The notes under the pieces: generated by a model
What the model was told of the DNA's origin: nothing
The model's input: the letters and a program-made list of their open reading frames with translations, nothing else
Database searches by the model: none
Origin: Oleiphilaceae bacterium
GTDB taxonomy: Bacteria > Pseudomonadota > Gammaproteobacteria > Pseudomonadales > Oleiphilaceae
Direction of reading: 5' to 3'
Assembly (NCBI GenBank): GCA_022447365.1
Contig: JAKVBL010000013.1
Coordinates: forward strand, 1-64,000
Length of the DNA stretch: 64,000 bases
Program-made: the position numbers and the translations under genes
In this document: in pieces, positions 1 to 7,786 of the stretch
Layout of the letters: each line of letters begins with the position of its first letter
Numbering within the stretch: the first letter of the stretch is position 1

Positions 1-875
1 GCAGCCGGTGTCAGCGTGAACGTCCCATCACCATTATCTGTAATCGTCAGTTCCGGATTGGCTGTCTGTAGATTCAATGCCGTGAGCGTATCACCATCCA
101 CATCGGACGAATTTGCCAGCAACAATTGCTGCGTTACAAGAAGCGAGTCATCTTCCTGCATAGTAAGTTCAATAGCACTACCGACCTCTGGGTCATCATT
201 GACGCTAGTAACATCCATTTGAACTGTTTCAGATACGGTTTTTGTATCGAAGTCTTCACCCTCAGCTGCAATTTGGTCAGTCGCTTCCTCAACAATCACA
301 TCAAAACTTTCAGTCGTGGTCTCAGTATCTGGATCGTTGTCGCTAAGAGCTTCTTCGAGCTGCGTCGCCGCGTCGTCTGCACTTATGTTGCCATCGAGTA
401 AATCCTGAGCAATGCCTTGCGCGGCTTGAGCAAAATCTGGATTCTGAAGCGCAGCGGCGATGTCGTTCCCACCAACACTTTGAATACCAACTGCCTGAAG
501 CGCGTTGGCAATTGCCTCTTCGCTTAAACCGGCTGCGTCCTCACCATCAGAAGGCTCGTCTGACTCCAGTTGAGAATCGACAATATTTGATTGCGCGTCG
601 CTTGATTGAACCGCATCTGGTGATGCCTCTTCTTCTCCACCAGAGGCGCCACCTTCGTCTGCACTCTCGCCCTCAGCGTTCGACCCACTAAGATCTTGTT
701 CCGCTTCGGATATCTGACCATCTAAGGTATCAGCACCAGTTGCTGCAGTATTAGTAGTTGTTGACTGCTGGTTATTACTACCCGAAGACCCACTCTCGCT
801 GTTCGACTCAGGGGTGACACTGTTCTCGACTGCATCGTTTAATGGGTTGTTTTCGTCATTAGGGATATCAGACAT
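1..875 (-). CDS. N-terminal part of a large tandem-repeat (cadherin/tandem-95-like) adhesin, cut by window edge
   Basis: An open frame with no stop runs from an ATG at 873-875 to base 1, about 291 codons. A GGAG ribosome site lies a few bases upstream. The N-terminus is very acidic and rich in Ser, Asn, Glu and Asp, with no clear signal peptide at the start. Residues about 125-175 are an Ala/Gln/Asp-rich helical stretch. From about residue 215 there is beta-rich sequence with SVNDDPEVG and SSDVDGDTLTA, the usual motifs of tandem-95/cadherin-like repeats in giant RTX-type adhesins. Such proteins are usually thousands of residues long and type I secreted by a C-terminal signal, which would lie outside this window. 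The adhesin role is inferred from the repeat type. Confidence 0.75.
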   Translation of the reverse strand, partial: MSDIPNDENNPLNDAVENSVTPESNSESGSSGSNNQQSTTTNTAATGADTLDGQISEAEQDLSGSNAEGESADEGGASGGEEEASPDAVQSSDAQSNIVDSQLESDEPSDGEDAAGLSEEAIANALQAVGIQSVGGNDIAAALQNPDFAQAAQGIAQDLLDGNISADDAATQLEEALSDNDPDTETTTESFDVIVEEATDQIAAEGEDFDTKTVSETVQMDVTSVNDDPEVGSAIELTMQEDDSLLVTQQLLLANSSDVDGDTLTALNLQTANPELTITDNGDGTFTLTPA

Positions 876-1286
876 TGCGCTCTTCTCCAAACATTCAGAT
901 CGCAACTCGAATTCGAGTTGTATTCAACGACAAACTTTAAAGCTTTGCTTTTTTAAAATAGTTTTTCATGAAAGTAGTATTGATACGCGCGGTCTCAAGG
1001 AGGCGGCAAATAACCGTGATGAATATCACAGTAGAAACAAGAAAAGATAAAATCTATTCGCAATAAAGCATTGAAACTATTAGACAAATTCAAATTATTT
1101 AATTTGCTCAAGATTTGTGTGTTTTTGTAACACTTCTCGTTAGTTTTGTTGTTTGGGAAGGTTTTAAAAACAAGGTTAAAAGTTCATCAGTAAACGTCTG
1201 ATGAAGGAGATAAATATAGAAGCTAATTCTATTAAATCTTTTCGAAATGAATGCAATCAAAAATGGATTTTATAGGCATAGAAAAA
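876..1286. other. AT-rich intergenic region without a gene
   Basis: This stretch lies between the start of the adhesin-like gene and the 3' end of phoX. It must hold the minus-strand promoter of the adhesin gene, but no clear -35/-10 pair stood out. The short plus-strand frame at 814-1050 overlaps the adhesin coding sequence and shows no recognisable domain, so it is not called. Confidence 0.5.
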
Positions 1287-1304
1287 CAGCTCCCGAAGGA
1301 GCTG
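1287..1304 (-). terminator. Rho-independent terminator of phoX
   Basis: Read on the minus strand this is a 7-bp GC-rich stem (CAGCTCC/GGAGCTG) closed by a TTCG tetraloop and followed by TTTTTC. It lies 26 bases past the phoX stop. Confidence 0.85.
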
Positions 1305-1329
1305 CTTTAAGGGGCAAACTTATTGCCGA

Positions 1330-3408
1330 CTAAACACCGATTGCACCACCGTCTGTTTTACGGAATACAACTGTCGCTGCGCGAGGGCGAATGCTCGTAC
1401 CTGATGGAGTTTCAGTTGTTGCATCAACCGCATATGGCCAGTTGTCTGGGTGCTGAATATTCGCAAAGAAACTTGAATTATCACTCGCAATCGCAAGCCC
1501 TGTCACTTCACAACCATTCGGACCAACAAAGAAACGACGTAATGCATCTTGATTCTCTGCCGAAATCACCTGCTGTTCACCATCAACACGTAACTTAGAT
1601 GGAATAACAGCGAGCATTTGATCGTTGGTATAGTTTTCAACTTCGTCTGCACCATTATCGGTTTGAATCCACATAATGCCGCGGTTATCAAACAACAGGC
1701 CGTCAGGGCTTGCGAACTGATTCATCTCAGTCAGACCAGAATTATTGTAGCTCGCTGCATCAACGCCCGAAGATGGTGCGCCAAATACAAATATATCCCA
1801 TTCAAATGCAGTTGGTTCTGCACTCTCATCCCAACGAAGAATATGGCCATACTTATTGTCTAAACGCGGATTAGCTGGGTTTGTCCCTGTTGTCGCATCA
1901 CGGCGCGTATTGTTAGTGAGAGTGAGATAAACACTACCTGTGATTGGATCGACTGCACACCATTCTGGACGGTCCATTGGGGTTGCGCCCACGGCATCCG
2001 CCGCTCCTGGAGTGTTAAGAATCAATTCACCAAGAGAAGAGAACATATCGCCCAAGGTTGAGCCAGCCGTTAGGCTGTTATCTGCAATATAGTTGTCTGA
2101 TAACGCCGTGCTCAATACTAGAGGGATCCACTCACCAGTGTTGTCGTCATTAAAGCGCATAACATACAGCGTGCCCTCATCCATGTACTTCGCACCTGTG
2201 GCTAAACGATCGCTTGGCGATGCATCTGCTGCATCCCAAAGTGCGGTGGATACGAACTTATACATATATTCAAAGCGCCCATCATGACCTGTATAGAATA
2301 CAACGGGTTGTCCAACGGTTAACTTACCGAAGACACAGCCTTCATGACGAATGCGACCTAGTGCAGTGCGTTTAACCGCCATGCTTGTGTTGTCGTATGG
2401 GTCGATTTCAACAATATAACCGTGGCCATTTGGCTCGTTACGGTAATCCGTTGTTGGACCTGAGCCAGATGGCGTCGCGTCAAAACGCGTGAACTCATCG
2501 GCGACTTCAGAGTCGTCACCTTTTACATCATCCCAACCGTAGCGCGTATCGTCATCGTCTACACCAAGACGTTCATCCGCTGTGCTGCGCGTACCGGTAT
2601 TAACAAAATAACCAGGCCAGTTTTCTTCACATGTGAGATAGGTTCCCCAAGGAGTATAGCCATTGCCACAGTTATTCAATGTTCCACGAACACGGTCCCC
2701 CGCTTGTGAATATGGCGTCACTAGCACTGAAGGATCTTGAGTAACAGGCCCCGAGATGCGCATTTCTGTCGCACCCGTAAAACGACGATTATATGAGTCA
2801 TTGTCGACAACAGACCAAGTATCACCAGTTAAACGAATACGGATAACAGAAACACCGTGTGCGTTGATTTCTTTGCGTACTTCTTCAACATCTGTGCGCA
2901 TACCGGTAATCGCGTCACGTGTTGCACCAGCAGGGTGAAGTGCATTTTGGTCGATATATTCGTGGTTGATACACAACAAGCCATCTGTTTCTTCGTCGTT
3001 TAATGGGAAGAAGTGCATGCCATCGTGGTGCATACCTACTGAGTTCGCTTGGTCTTCAGCAGTGTTCGTGCCGTCATCACGCCAAGCATTTGCAGTATTG
3101 TTAAGCGGCGTGCCCCAAGGCGCTAGTACCGATGCGGTATAACCCGCAGCAACGGTCACTGCATCAGTGAGAGAACCTGGAATAGACTCAAACCCCAAAG
3201 ACACTGAACTCTGATCAGCACCGACAGAAGGGCTATCGCTACTGCTACAAGCACTCAAACCAAATGTAGACAGCATGCCTAATGCAGCCATGCCCCCAAC
3301 ACCGCCTTTTAAAACCGCTCTGCGGTTAAAATTCGCTTCCATTACCTCTGAAAAAGGCGCATTGGAACTCTTGTTAAACTTGCGCGGATCAAACGTCGCT
3401 TTACTCAT
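1330..3408 (-). CDS. phoX: PhoX family alkaline phosphatase, Tat-exported
   Basis: A 692-residue protein of the PhoX/DUF839 family: periplasmic, Ca- and Fe-dependent phosphomonoesterases that release phosphate from organic esters. The N-terminus carries a twin-arginine signal (NRRAVLKGG, arginines near 29-30) followed by a hydrophobic stretch ending at ACSSS. The family signatures are visible: a long Asp/Asn-rich beta-propeller-like body with CINHEY, GYTPWGTYLTCEENW and NEPNGHGYIVEIDP. The ATG at 3406-3408 is preferred over an upstream GTG because AGGA sits 7 bases before it. A tatA gene is transcribed divergently and a candidate PHO box lies upstream, so phosphate-starvation control is likely. 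The ACSSS could also be read as a lipobox, so a Tat lipoprotein is possible. Confidence 0.9.
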   Translation of the reverse strand: MSKATFDPRKFNKSSNAPFSEVMEANFNRRAVLKGGVGGMAALGMLSTFGLSACSSSDSPSVGADQSSVSLGFESIPGSLTDAVTVAAGYTASVLAPWGTPLNNTANAWRDDGTNTAEDQANSVGMHHDGMHFFPLNDEETDGLLCINHEYIDQNALHPAGATRDAITGMRTDVEEVRKEINAHGVSVIRIRLTGDTWSVVDNDSYNRRFTGATEMRISGPVTQDPSVLVTPYSQAGDRVRGTLNNCGNGYTPWGTYLTCEENWPGYFVNTGTRSTADERLGVDDDDTRYGWDDVKGDDSEVADEFTRFDATPSGSGPTTDYRNEPNGHGYIVEIDPYDNTSMAVKRTALGRIRHEGCVFGKLTVGQPVVFYTGHDGRFEYMYKFVSTALWDAADASPSDRLATGAKYMDEGTLYVMRFNDDNTGEWIPLVLSTALSDNYIADNSLTAGSTLGDMFSSLGELILNTPGAADAVGATPMDRPEWCAVDPITGSVYLTLTNNTRRDATTGTNPANPRLDNKYGHILRWDESAEPTAFEWDIFVFGAPSSGVDAASYNNSGLTEMNQFASPDGLLFDNRGIMWIQTDNGADEVENYTNDQMLAVIPSKLRVDGEQQVISAENQDALRRFFVGPNGCEVTGLAIASDNSSFFANIQHPDNWPYAVDATTETPSGTSIRPRAATVVFRKTDGGAIGV

Positions 3409-3480
3409 TATCACATCCTAAATTTTATGGATTTATCTTGTTTGCGAAAAACTCACGCTGAAGAAACTAGCCGTGTGATG

Positions 3481-3507
3481 TGACAATTATTTGAAAAAAA
3501 TATGACG
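3481..3507 (-). promoter_or_regulatory. Candidate PHO box (PhoB sites) upstream of phoX
   Basis: On the minus strand, pentamers CGTCA, TTTCA and TGTCA are spaced exactly 11 bases apart (plus-strand positions 3503-3507, 3492-3496, 3481-3485). PhoB half-sites of the TGTCA type recur every 11 bp. The array lies about 70-100 bases before the phoX start. The middle site is weak. The assignment is inferred from spacing and from the gene downstream. Confidence 0.5.
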
Positions 3508-3647
3508 TTTTAGCGGCAAACAATACAGGCATTCATCCACAACAAAGTACGGACTCGCGTCGAAAAAAATACATCTCGCTGAAGTAAAAATGTCATGTTT
3601 AAAAAATAGGATGTGTCGCTTTGGAATCACTCGAGTAGGTAAGAAAA

Positions 3648-3881
3648 ATGGGGATTAGTCCAACACAGTTACTGATTATTTTAGCAATCGTAGCCTTACT
3701 ATTTGGAACAAAAAAGCTTCGCAGTATGGGTGGCGATTTGGGCAGTGCCGTCAAGAATTTCAAAACCGAAATGAATCAAAACGAGCACAAACCAGAAGCA
3801 AGCCTGACACATTCTATTTCAGAAGCTGATTCGAAGGTTGACGCTACACCTTTACAGAGTTCAGTGCAGAAAAATAGCTAA
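3648..3881 (+). CDS. tatA: Sec-independent translocase subunit TatA/TatE
   Basis: A 77-residue protein with the TatA architecture: one N-terminal membrane helix (about residues 6-21, [13 protein letters not shown]), the conserved [21 protein letters not shown] hinge and amphipathic helix, then a variable hydrophilic tail. No tatB or tatC is adjacent. It is divergent from phoX, a Tat substrate, which suggests a dedicated or co-regulated pore subunit for phosphatase export. Its stop lies 3 bases from the stop of the convergent ubiG. Confidence 0.9.
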   Translation: MGISPTQLLIILAIVALLFGTKKLRSMGGDLGSAVKNFKTEMNQNEHKPEASLTHSISEADSKVDATPLQSSVQKNS

Positions 3882-3884
3882 GTT

Positions 3885-4625
3885 TCATCGCTGCTTTTCT
3901 GCGTAAATCATATAGTTGATCGCCAGCGATTCAATGATCGACATCGATCGATTAATAGGATTAACGCGCACACCAGCTCTACGAACTACCTCGAATGCGT
4001 CAGCGTTAAGGAATGCTTCAATCTCAGAAGGTTTTCTGAGCATAGAATAATGATGCGTTCCTTTTGGAAGCCAGCGCAACACATATTCGGCGCCAAATAC
4101 CGTCACAAACCAAGCTAGCCAATTACGATTAATGGTGGCAACAAAAGTGGCACCACCCTCTTTTACAAGTTCATGGCATGACGCCATAAACAAGGGAAGA
4201 TTGGCAACATGCTCAACAACCTCCATGTTGAATACAACATCGTACTGAACACCTTCGTTTCGTAGCTCTTCAACTGAAATAAGACGATATTCAATATCAA
4301 GCTGTTGCTGTTCTGCATGTGTTTGCGCAATGGCAATATTCTTTTCTACGACATCGATGCCTGTAACCCTAGCGCCCAAACGCGCCAAAGATTCGCTCAA
4401 TATTCCGCCGCCACAGCCAACATCTAAAACAGATAGACCAGATAAAGGCTTCGGGGAGTTTGCCATTTCGGATTGAGCGCAGAGTTGCTCGACAATCCAG
4501 TCAACCCGAAGCCTGTTTAATCGATGAAGCGGCCAAAATGGACCTTCTGCATCCCACCAGGTTTCTGCAAGTTGATGGAAGTGCGCGATTTCTCGTTGAT
4601 TGATGGTCGTAGAATGATTTGTCAC
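3885..4625 (-). CDS. ubiG: Ubiquinone biosynthesis O-methyltransferase UbiG
   Basis: A 246-residue class I SAM-dependent methyltransferase. UbiG carries out both O-methylation steps in ubiquinone synthesis. The SAM-binding motif VLDVGCGGGILSE is near residue 68, followed by VTGIDVVEKNI. The N-terminal FHQLAETWWDAEGPFWPLHRLNRLR and the NMEVVEHV segment are typical of UbiG. Full length for the family. It converges with tatA. Upstream lies a terminator, and beyond it the RAYT element. Confidence 0.95.
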   Translation of the reverse strand: MTNHSTTINQREIAHFHQLAETWWDAEGPFWPLHRLNRLRVDWIVEQLCAQSEMANSPKPLSGLSVLDVGCGGGILSESLARLGARVTGIDVVEKNIAIAQTHAEQQQLDIEYRLISVEELRNEGVQYDVVFNMEVVEHVANLPLFMASCHELVKEGGATFVATINRNWLAWFVTVFGAEYVLRWLPKGTHHYSMLRKPSEIEAFLNADAFEVVRRAGVRVNPINRSMSIIESLAINYMIYAEKQR

Positions 4626-4737
4626 CCGAGTTCTCCAACAAACTAAACCTTAAGAGTACGACTAAAGACGGAACGAAGTTCACCAAAGCTTAGGTTTAAT
4701 CCGATAAGACAGGAATGGAGATAAATGTTTTTTATAG

Positions 4738-4775
4738 GCGAAAAAAAAGGCCGACTATTGTCGACCCTTTTTATT
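4738..4775 (-). terminator. Rho-independent terminator downstream of RAYT
   Basis: On the minus strand, an imperfect GGTCGAC/GTCGGCC stem with an AATA loop is followed by eight T residues. A-rich sequence on the other side means it could work in both directions. It separates the RAYT element from ubiG. Confidence 0.7.
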
Positions 4776-4787
4776 TGGTAGGGATAG

Positions 4788-5504
4788 CTAAACGGGGACA
4801 GATCTATTTTTAGGCCTACCTGGCCCTCTCTCCTCAACTCTTAGCCCCATTCTTCGTTCTATTTCATCTACAAATTTGCCTGAGCCCGTGAGCTGCGAGC
4901 GCTCTAAAGCTTGGCTGATTTTTATTCGTTCCTGTTCCGGTACTGCACTTTTTACAAACGCCCTGTAGCGCCTGTGCCGCTCTTTCTTATTTGGTGATAA
5001 GCCAAGATACGTTTGGTCTGCGTCAAGCCATGTTCTAATATGTTCGCCGGCTTTTAAACCAACCTTGACTCCGTAGCTCGACCACGCCCAATCCTCTGGC
5101 TCGCTTACCATTCTGGCCTTAACCGGATTGAGCTCTACATACCGACTGCACTGCAGCAAGTAGGTATCTGTTTCAATGGGGCTCGACTTGAACCGACTCT
5201 CCCAAAGCGTTCCCGAACGCCCTTCCAATTTATTCGTATAACGCGTTTGCTTGCTCGATACTTTTTTCATCAAAGCGCTTAAGCACTCGGGCCTATTTTT
5301 TGGGGCAAGAATGAGGTGTACATGATTCGTCATCAAACAGAACGAATAGACCGCCACATCAAACTCTTTCTTCGCTTTCTCGAGCGTGTTCAAGTAATGC
5401 GCATAATCCTCATCACAAACAAACACCGCCTTCTTATCATGCCCGCGTTGCACCACATGATGTGGGCAATTTGGCACGATCAACCGCCTTCCTCTTGGCA
5501 TCAT
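4788..5504 (-). CDS. REP-associated tyrosine transposase (RAYT, Y1/IS200-like)
   Basis: About 238 residues of the Y1 transposase family, HUH endonucleases that nick single-stranded DNA hairpins. The HUH motif is NHVHLI in the segment FCLMTNHVHLILAP. Other family landmarks are HHVVQRGHDKKAVF near the N-terminus and TLWESRF, SRYVELNPVKARMV and WSSY in the middle. The final codons (P K N R S V P V) are read from the left terminal repeat itself. The start is at ATG ATG, where the AAGGAG ribosome site lies in the loop of a hairpin. The motifs appear complete, so the enzyme may be active. Truncated copies of its 5' end occur at 12.1-12.3 and 12.96-13.07 kb. Confidence 0.92.
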   Translation of the reverse strand: MMPRGRRLIVPNCPHHVVQRGHDKKAVFVCDEDYAHYLNTLEKAKKEFDVAVYSFCLMTNHVHLILAPKNRPECLSALMKKVSSKQTRYTNKLEGRSGTLWESRFKSSPIETDTYLLQCSRYVELNPVKARMVSEPEDWAWSSYGVKVGLKAGEHIRTWLDADQTYLGLSPNKKERHRRYRAFVKSAVPEQERIKISQALERSQLTGSGKFVDEIERRMGLRVEERGPGRPKNRSVPV

Positions 5505-5553
5505 CACACTCCTTGTGGTGATCGCTAAGCTAAAATAGATCTGTCACCTTTTT
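4794..5553 (-). mobile_element. Complete RAYT element with inverted terminal boxes
   Basis: The transposase gene is framed by GGGGACAGATCTATTTTTAG at 4794-4813 and an opposing box TAAAATAGATCTGTCACC beginning at 5531. Both are centred on the palindrome AGATCT. Inside the 5' end, 5500-5523 forms a hairpin (ATCATCAC / GTGGTGAT). All other copies of the box in the window match the 5' end of this element, which makes it the likely parent of the dispersed repeats. Confidence 0.75.
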
Positions 5554-5566
5554 TATTACCTTTTTT

Positions 5567-5592
5567 TAAAATAGATCTGTCACCTTTTTCCT
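5567..5592 (+). repeat. RAYT terminal repeat copy
   Basis: TTTAAAATAGATCTGTCACC followed by TTTTTCC, a short copy of the RAYT 5' terminal box directly next to the copy that ends the parent element. It lies 34 bases downstream of the stop of the small secreted gene at 5626-5940. Confidence 0.85.
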
Positions 5593-5625
5593 GGAAAATC
5601 ACCTTTTTCACTTGCTCGAATTACC

Positions 5626-5940
5626 TCAATCCCGCTCCGTCATCGCGCGCACTTTGCAGGTTGTTTCATCGATATTCACGGAAATAGGTGTTTGCTTTGC
5701 TCGTGCCGATATTAGGATTGCTTTCTCGAACTCGCTCGTCTCGCGTGTTTCATCAAGACACATATGACTAGGCCAAGAGGCATAGCATGTGCAGTCACTT
5801 CGCGACCAACCCTCCATAATCAACGTTATGGTTTTGCCGTCATAACCAACGCCTACGTACTTAACCTTTCCTGTGTGCCATTCCGCGGAAGCAAAAGTCG
5901 CAACAAAGGTACTGAGCAGAACAATCAATAGTTTTTTCAT
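5626..5940 (-). CDS. Small secreted two-cysteine family protein, member 1
   Basis: A 104-residue predicted periplasmic or secreted protein of unknown function. The signal peptide is residues 1-19 (cut after ASA). The mature part shows the family layout: beta-type segments, cysteines at 50, 52 and 61, a helix at 71-82 (FEKAILISARAK), a beta strand PISVNI, and a cysteine at 95. The (S/A)GK after the helix is degenerate here. It is the most downstream member of the minus-strand array. Its 3' flank abuts a RAYT repeat, and its upstream leader is duplicated at 12458-12515. Confidence 0.8.
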   Translation of the reverse strand: MKKLLIVLLSTFVATFASAEWHTGKVKYVGVGYDGKTITLIMEGWSRSDCTCYASWPSHMCLDETRETSEFEKAILISARAKQTPISVNIDETTCKVRAMTERD

Positions 5941-5958
5941 CTTATTCCCTTAAAGCTG

Positions 5959-6016
5959 AATCTATAAAAAAGCGAAACATTGGTAGACCGATAGACTCAG
6001 GCGGTCTAAATGACAG
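5959..6016. repeat. 58-bp repeat with hairpin (copy 1), upstream of member 1
   Basis: A 58-bp segment nearly identical (about 4-5 differences by eye) to 12458-12515. It contains the inverted repeat TAGACCG / CGGTCTA around ATAGACTCAGG. Here it lies just upstream of the start of the 5626-5940 gene, so it is probably that gene's leader or promoter region. The second copy has lost its gene. Confidence 0.8.
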
Positions 6017-6052
6017 TGGACTGGCGCTGAAAATAAATGCGTGCCCTTTTTT

Positions 6053-6077
6053 CAAAATAGATATGTCACCTTTTTCC
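6053..6077 (+). repeat. RAYT terminal repeat copy, one mismatch in the core
   Basis: CAAAATAGATATGTCACC then TTTTTCC. The AGATCT core is changed to AGATAT. It abuts the truncated signal-peptide ORF at 6077-6145. Confidence 0.85.
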
Positions 6078-6145
6078 TATTGGTTATAAGCAAAGGAATT
6101 TATCGATAACATCAAACCAACCACTAACAAAATTATCCTGTTCAT
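6077..6145 (-). pseudogene. Truncated small secreted gene: signal peptide only
   Basis: ATG at 6143-6145 opens a 22-residue frame (MNRIILLVVGLMLSINSFAYNQ, a textbook signal peptide with a cleavage site after SFA) that ends in TAG exactly where the RAYT repeat begins. A GGAAG ribosome site lies upstream. The whole mature part has been replaced by the repeat. Inferred to be a remnant of another array member, although the family cannot be proved from a signal peptide alone. Confidence 0.6.
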
Positions 6146-6189
6146 AATGTTCTTCCAGTTAAAAGTTTAAGGACCCGTCTATTTGACGC

Positions 6190-6250
6190 TCTTGGCATCA
6201 TCACACTCCTTGTAGTGATCGCTAAGCTAAAATAGATCTGGCACCTTTTT
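6190..6250 (+). repeat. RAYT 5'-end copy with hairpin and AGATCT box
   Basis: Contains the CTTGGCATCATCACACTCC... hairpin, then GATCGCTAAGCTAAAATAG and AGATCTGGCACC. It is a 61-bp copy of the non-coding start of the RAYT element, including its ribosome site and the first codons. Confidence 0.85.
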
Positions 6251-6253
6251 TTT

Positions 6254-6278
6254 TAAAAATAGATCTGTCACCTTTTTC
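6254..6278 (+). repeat. RAYT terminal repeat copy
   Basis: TAAAAATAGATCTGTCACC then TTTTTCC, in tandem with the copy ending at 6250. It lies about 35 bases past the stop of the next small secreted gene. Confidence 0.85.
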
Positions 6279-6314
6279 CTGACGAATAGAGCGAGTTGGC
6301 GCATACGATTACCT

Positions 6315-6659
6315 CTAGAAACCTGAACTAAATCGGACATAAGACAAAGTACACTCGCTTGACCCTTCCTGAACTCGCAACTGGATTTTCTTTCCAGACA
6401 TATAGGCCGCCAAAACCGCTGCGTACATTTCCTTAAAGTTTTGCGCGTTGGGGTCTAGCGAAAAATAAACCCCTGATACCGCATCGCAATTTGCCAACGT
6501 CTCGTCTAAAGGCGTGGCAATACGGATCTTGCCGGCATGGTTAGTTACCAGTTCAGAAATGTGGGAAATACAACCCCATGTAGTACAAATGTCGCCACTA
6601 TGGGCAAGAGGAGGCAATAATGCCAAACAGACAAGTACAATCCTTGTAATACGGTTCAC
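6315..6659 (-). CDS. Small secreted two-cysteine family protein, member 2
   Basis: 114 residues, function unknown. The signal peptide is about residues 1-21 (cut near AHS). Cysteines are at 25, 30, 58 and 103. The family helix is well formed at 74-90 (NFKEMYAAVLAAYMSGK) and is followed by the strand KIQLRVQ. This helix-strand segment recalls the SFKELLDQARYFYSTGQSVRIHVQ region remembered from the subtilase cytotoxin B subunit, but that is only a resemblance. It starts 32 bases downstream of the stop of the next gene, consistent with co-transcription. Confidence 0.85.
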   Translation of the reverse strand: MNRITRIVLVCLALLPPLAHSGDICTTWGCISHISELVTNHAGKIRIATPLDETLANCDAVSGVYFSLDPNAQNFKEMYAAVLAAYMSGKKIQLRVQEGSSECTLSYVRFSSGF

Positions 6660-6691
6660 AACCTAGTGTCCTTACTTTTATTCTTTCAATC

Positions 6692-7003
6692 CTAAGGGTC
6701 AATTATCACATATCTTGCTTTTACATAATGTGGCAGCGTTCCACATGTGAACGACCCATTAACGCTATCTATATACACATGCACTGTTTTTCCAGCTGCC
6801 AATGCTGTTAAAACAATCGCATTGCCCTTATCAGAAGCCGGGCATATCCACTTGCCATTAGAGCCTGAAGTTTTAAAGGCAGTATTGCCATCACACTGCC
6901 CTGGGTAGTCCATCACCCAAGTCACATTCCCTTTGCAATTGATATCGGTTGCAAACGCCAAAACAGGCAGCAGAGCCAAAACAGCAATTAAAATCCTTTT
7001 CAT
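6692..7003 (-). CDS. Small secreted two-cysteine family protein, member 3
   Basis: 103 residues with signal peptide 1-19 (LAFAT). Cysteines are at 23, 37, 54 and 87. The helix at about 59-72 (KGNAIVLTALAAGK) is followed by the strand TVHVYI, then the second conserved cysteine and a C-terminal strand ARYVIIDP. An AGAGGA ribosome site precedes the ATG. Function unknown. Confidence 0.85.
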   Translation of the reverse strand: MKRILIAVLALLPVLAFATDINCKGNVTWVMDYPGQCDGNTAFKTSGSNGKWICPASDKGNAIVLTALAAGKTVHVYIDSVNGSFTCGTLPHYVKARYVIIDP

Positions 7004-7037
7004 TTCAATCCTCTTTTCCTTTTAACAGCCCGGAGGA

Positions 7038-7379
7038 CTAGACTCCCCAGACTTCCGTAATTCTTGGGTAGCCACCTTCACATCCGGTCAGCGCCAAACT
7101 TACTTGCTTACCACTTAGATATGCAGCAAGAATTAACGCAAACATGTTTTTAGAGTAGGGTGTATCGCTTTGATCAAGATGCAAATAATCTGTATTAGGG
7201 CACCCACCCGGGTTGGTGGCACCAGCCTGGTTTATCAAAACCCTCGACCCCTGAATCCGAATCCTATCTATCGTACCCTGGCTCCAGCCATCATAAGCGT
7301 GCACCTCCAGCGCCACGACACTTAGTAGCGCGCTCATCATTAATGCTCGCAAAACCACATTCAATTGCTTTATTTTCAT
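7038..7379 (-). CDS. Small secreted two-cysteine family protein, member 4
   Basis: 113 residues from the ATG at 7377-7379. The longer frame to 7415 adds 12 residues before the signal peptide and is unlikely. Signal peptide about 1-28 (EVHA). Cysteines at 60 and 100 only, the minimal family pair. Helix YSKNMFALILAAYLSGK at 75-91, then QVSLALTGC and the last strand RITEVWGV. One of the clearest members. Confidence 0.85.
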   Translation of the reverse strand: MKIKQLNVVLRALMMSALLSVVALEVHAYDGWSQGTIDRIRIQGSRVLINQAGATNPGGCPNTDYLHLDQSDTPYSKNMFALILAAYLSGKQVSLALTGCEGGYPRITEVWGV

Positions 7380-7442
7380 TCCAACCCACTCTTTCATTTG
7401 CGTAATGACAAACAACCGTTCTCAGATATTTGAGCCAATCTC

Positions 7443-7769
7443 TTATTCAAGTATCCGCACACCCCGTACAAAGCAGTTCGAAGTATCCTCTGAGTTTGAA
7501 TAGAAGAATTTAATATGCTTTCCGGCCATCTTTGCAGCCAATACCAAAGCAATTAGCTGGTCACCGTTTTCTACGTAAGGAGGACCAATAACAAAATACT
7601 TTTTTGTATTCTCGCACTCTCGACCAACTAAGTAGACCGACAGGGTGTCCTTTACCCCATATGTATAAATATCGCCTATCAGATGGCCCGAACCATTATC
7701 TGTCCACTGAGTGCTAGCCATTGAAGTACAGCTTAAACAAAATACAGAGATTGCTAAAAACGCTTTCAT
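7443..7769 (-). CDS. Small secreted two-cysteine family protein, member 5
   Basis: 108 residues from the ATG at 7767-7769, chosen because AAGGG lies upstream and a signal peptide (1-19, SMAS) then begins at residue 1. Conserved cysteines at 52 and 99. Helix NGDQLIALVLAAKMAGK at 68-84, strand HIKFFY, last strand VRGVRILE. Function unknown. Confidence 0.85.
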   Translation of the reverse strand: MKAFLAISVFCLSCTSMASTQWTDNGSGHLIGDIYTYGVKDTLSVYLVGRECENTKKYFVIGPPYVENGDQLIALVLAAKMAGKHIKFFYSNSEDTSNCFVRGVRILE

Positions 7770-7786
7770 GATTACCCTTTTTGCGG

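Noticed and set aside
814-1050. Plus-strand ORF near the adhesin start
   Set aside because: Antisense to the adhesin coding sequence and without a domain or signal peptide.
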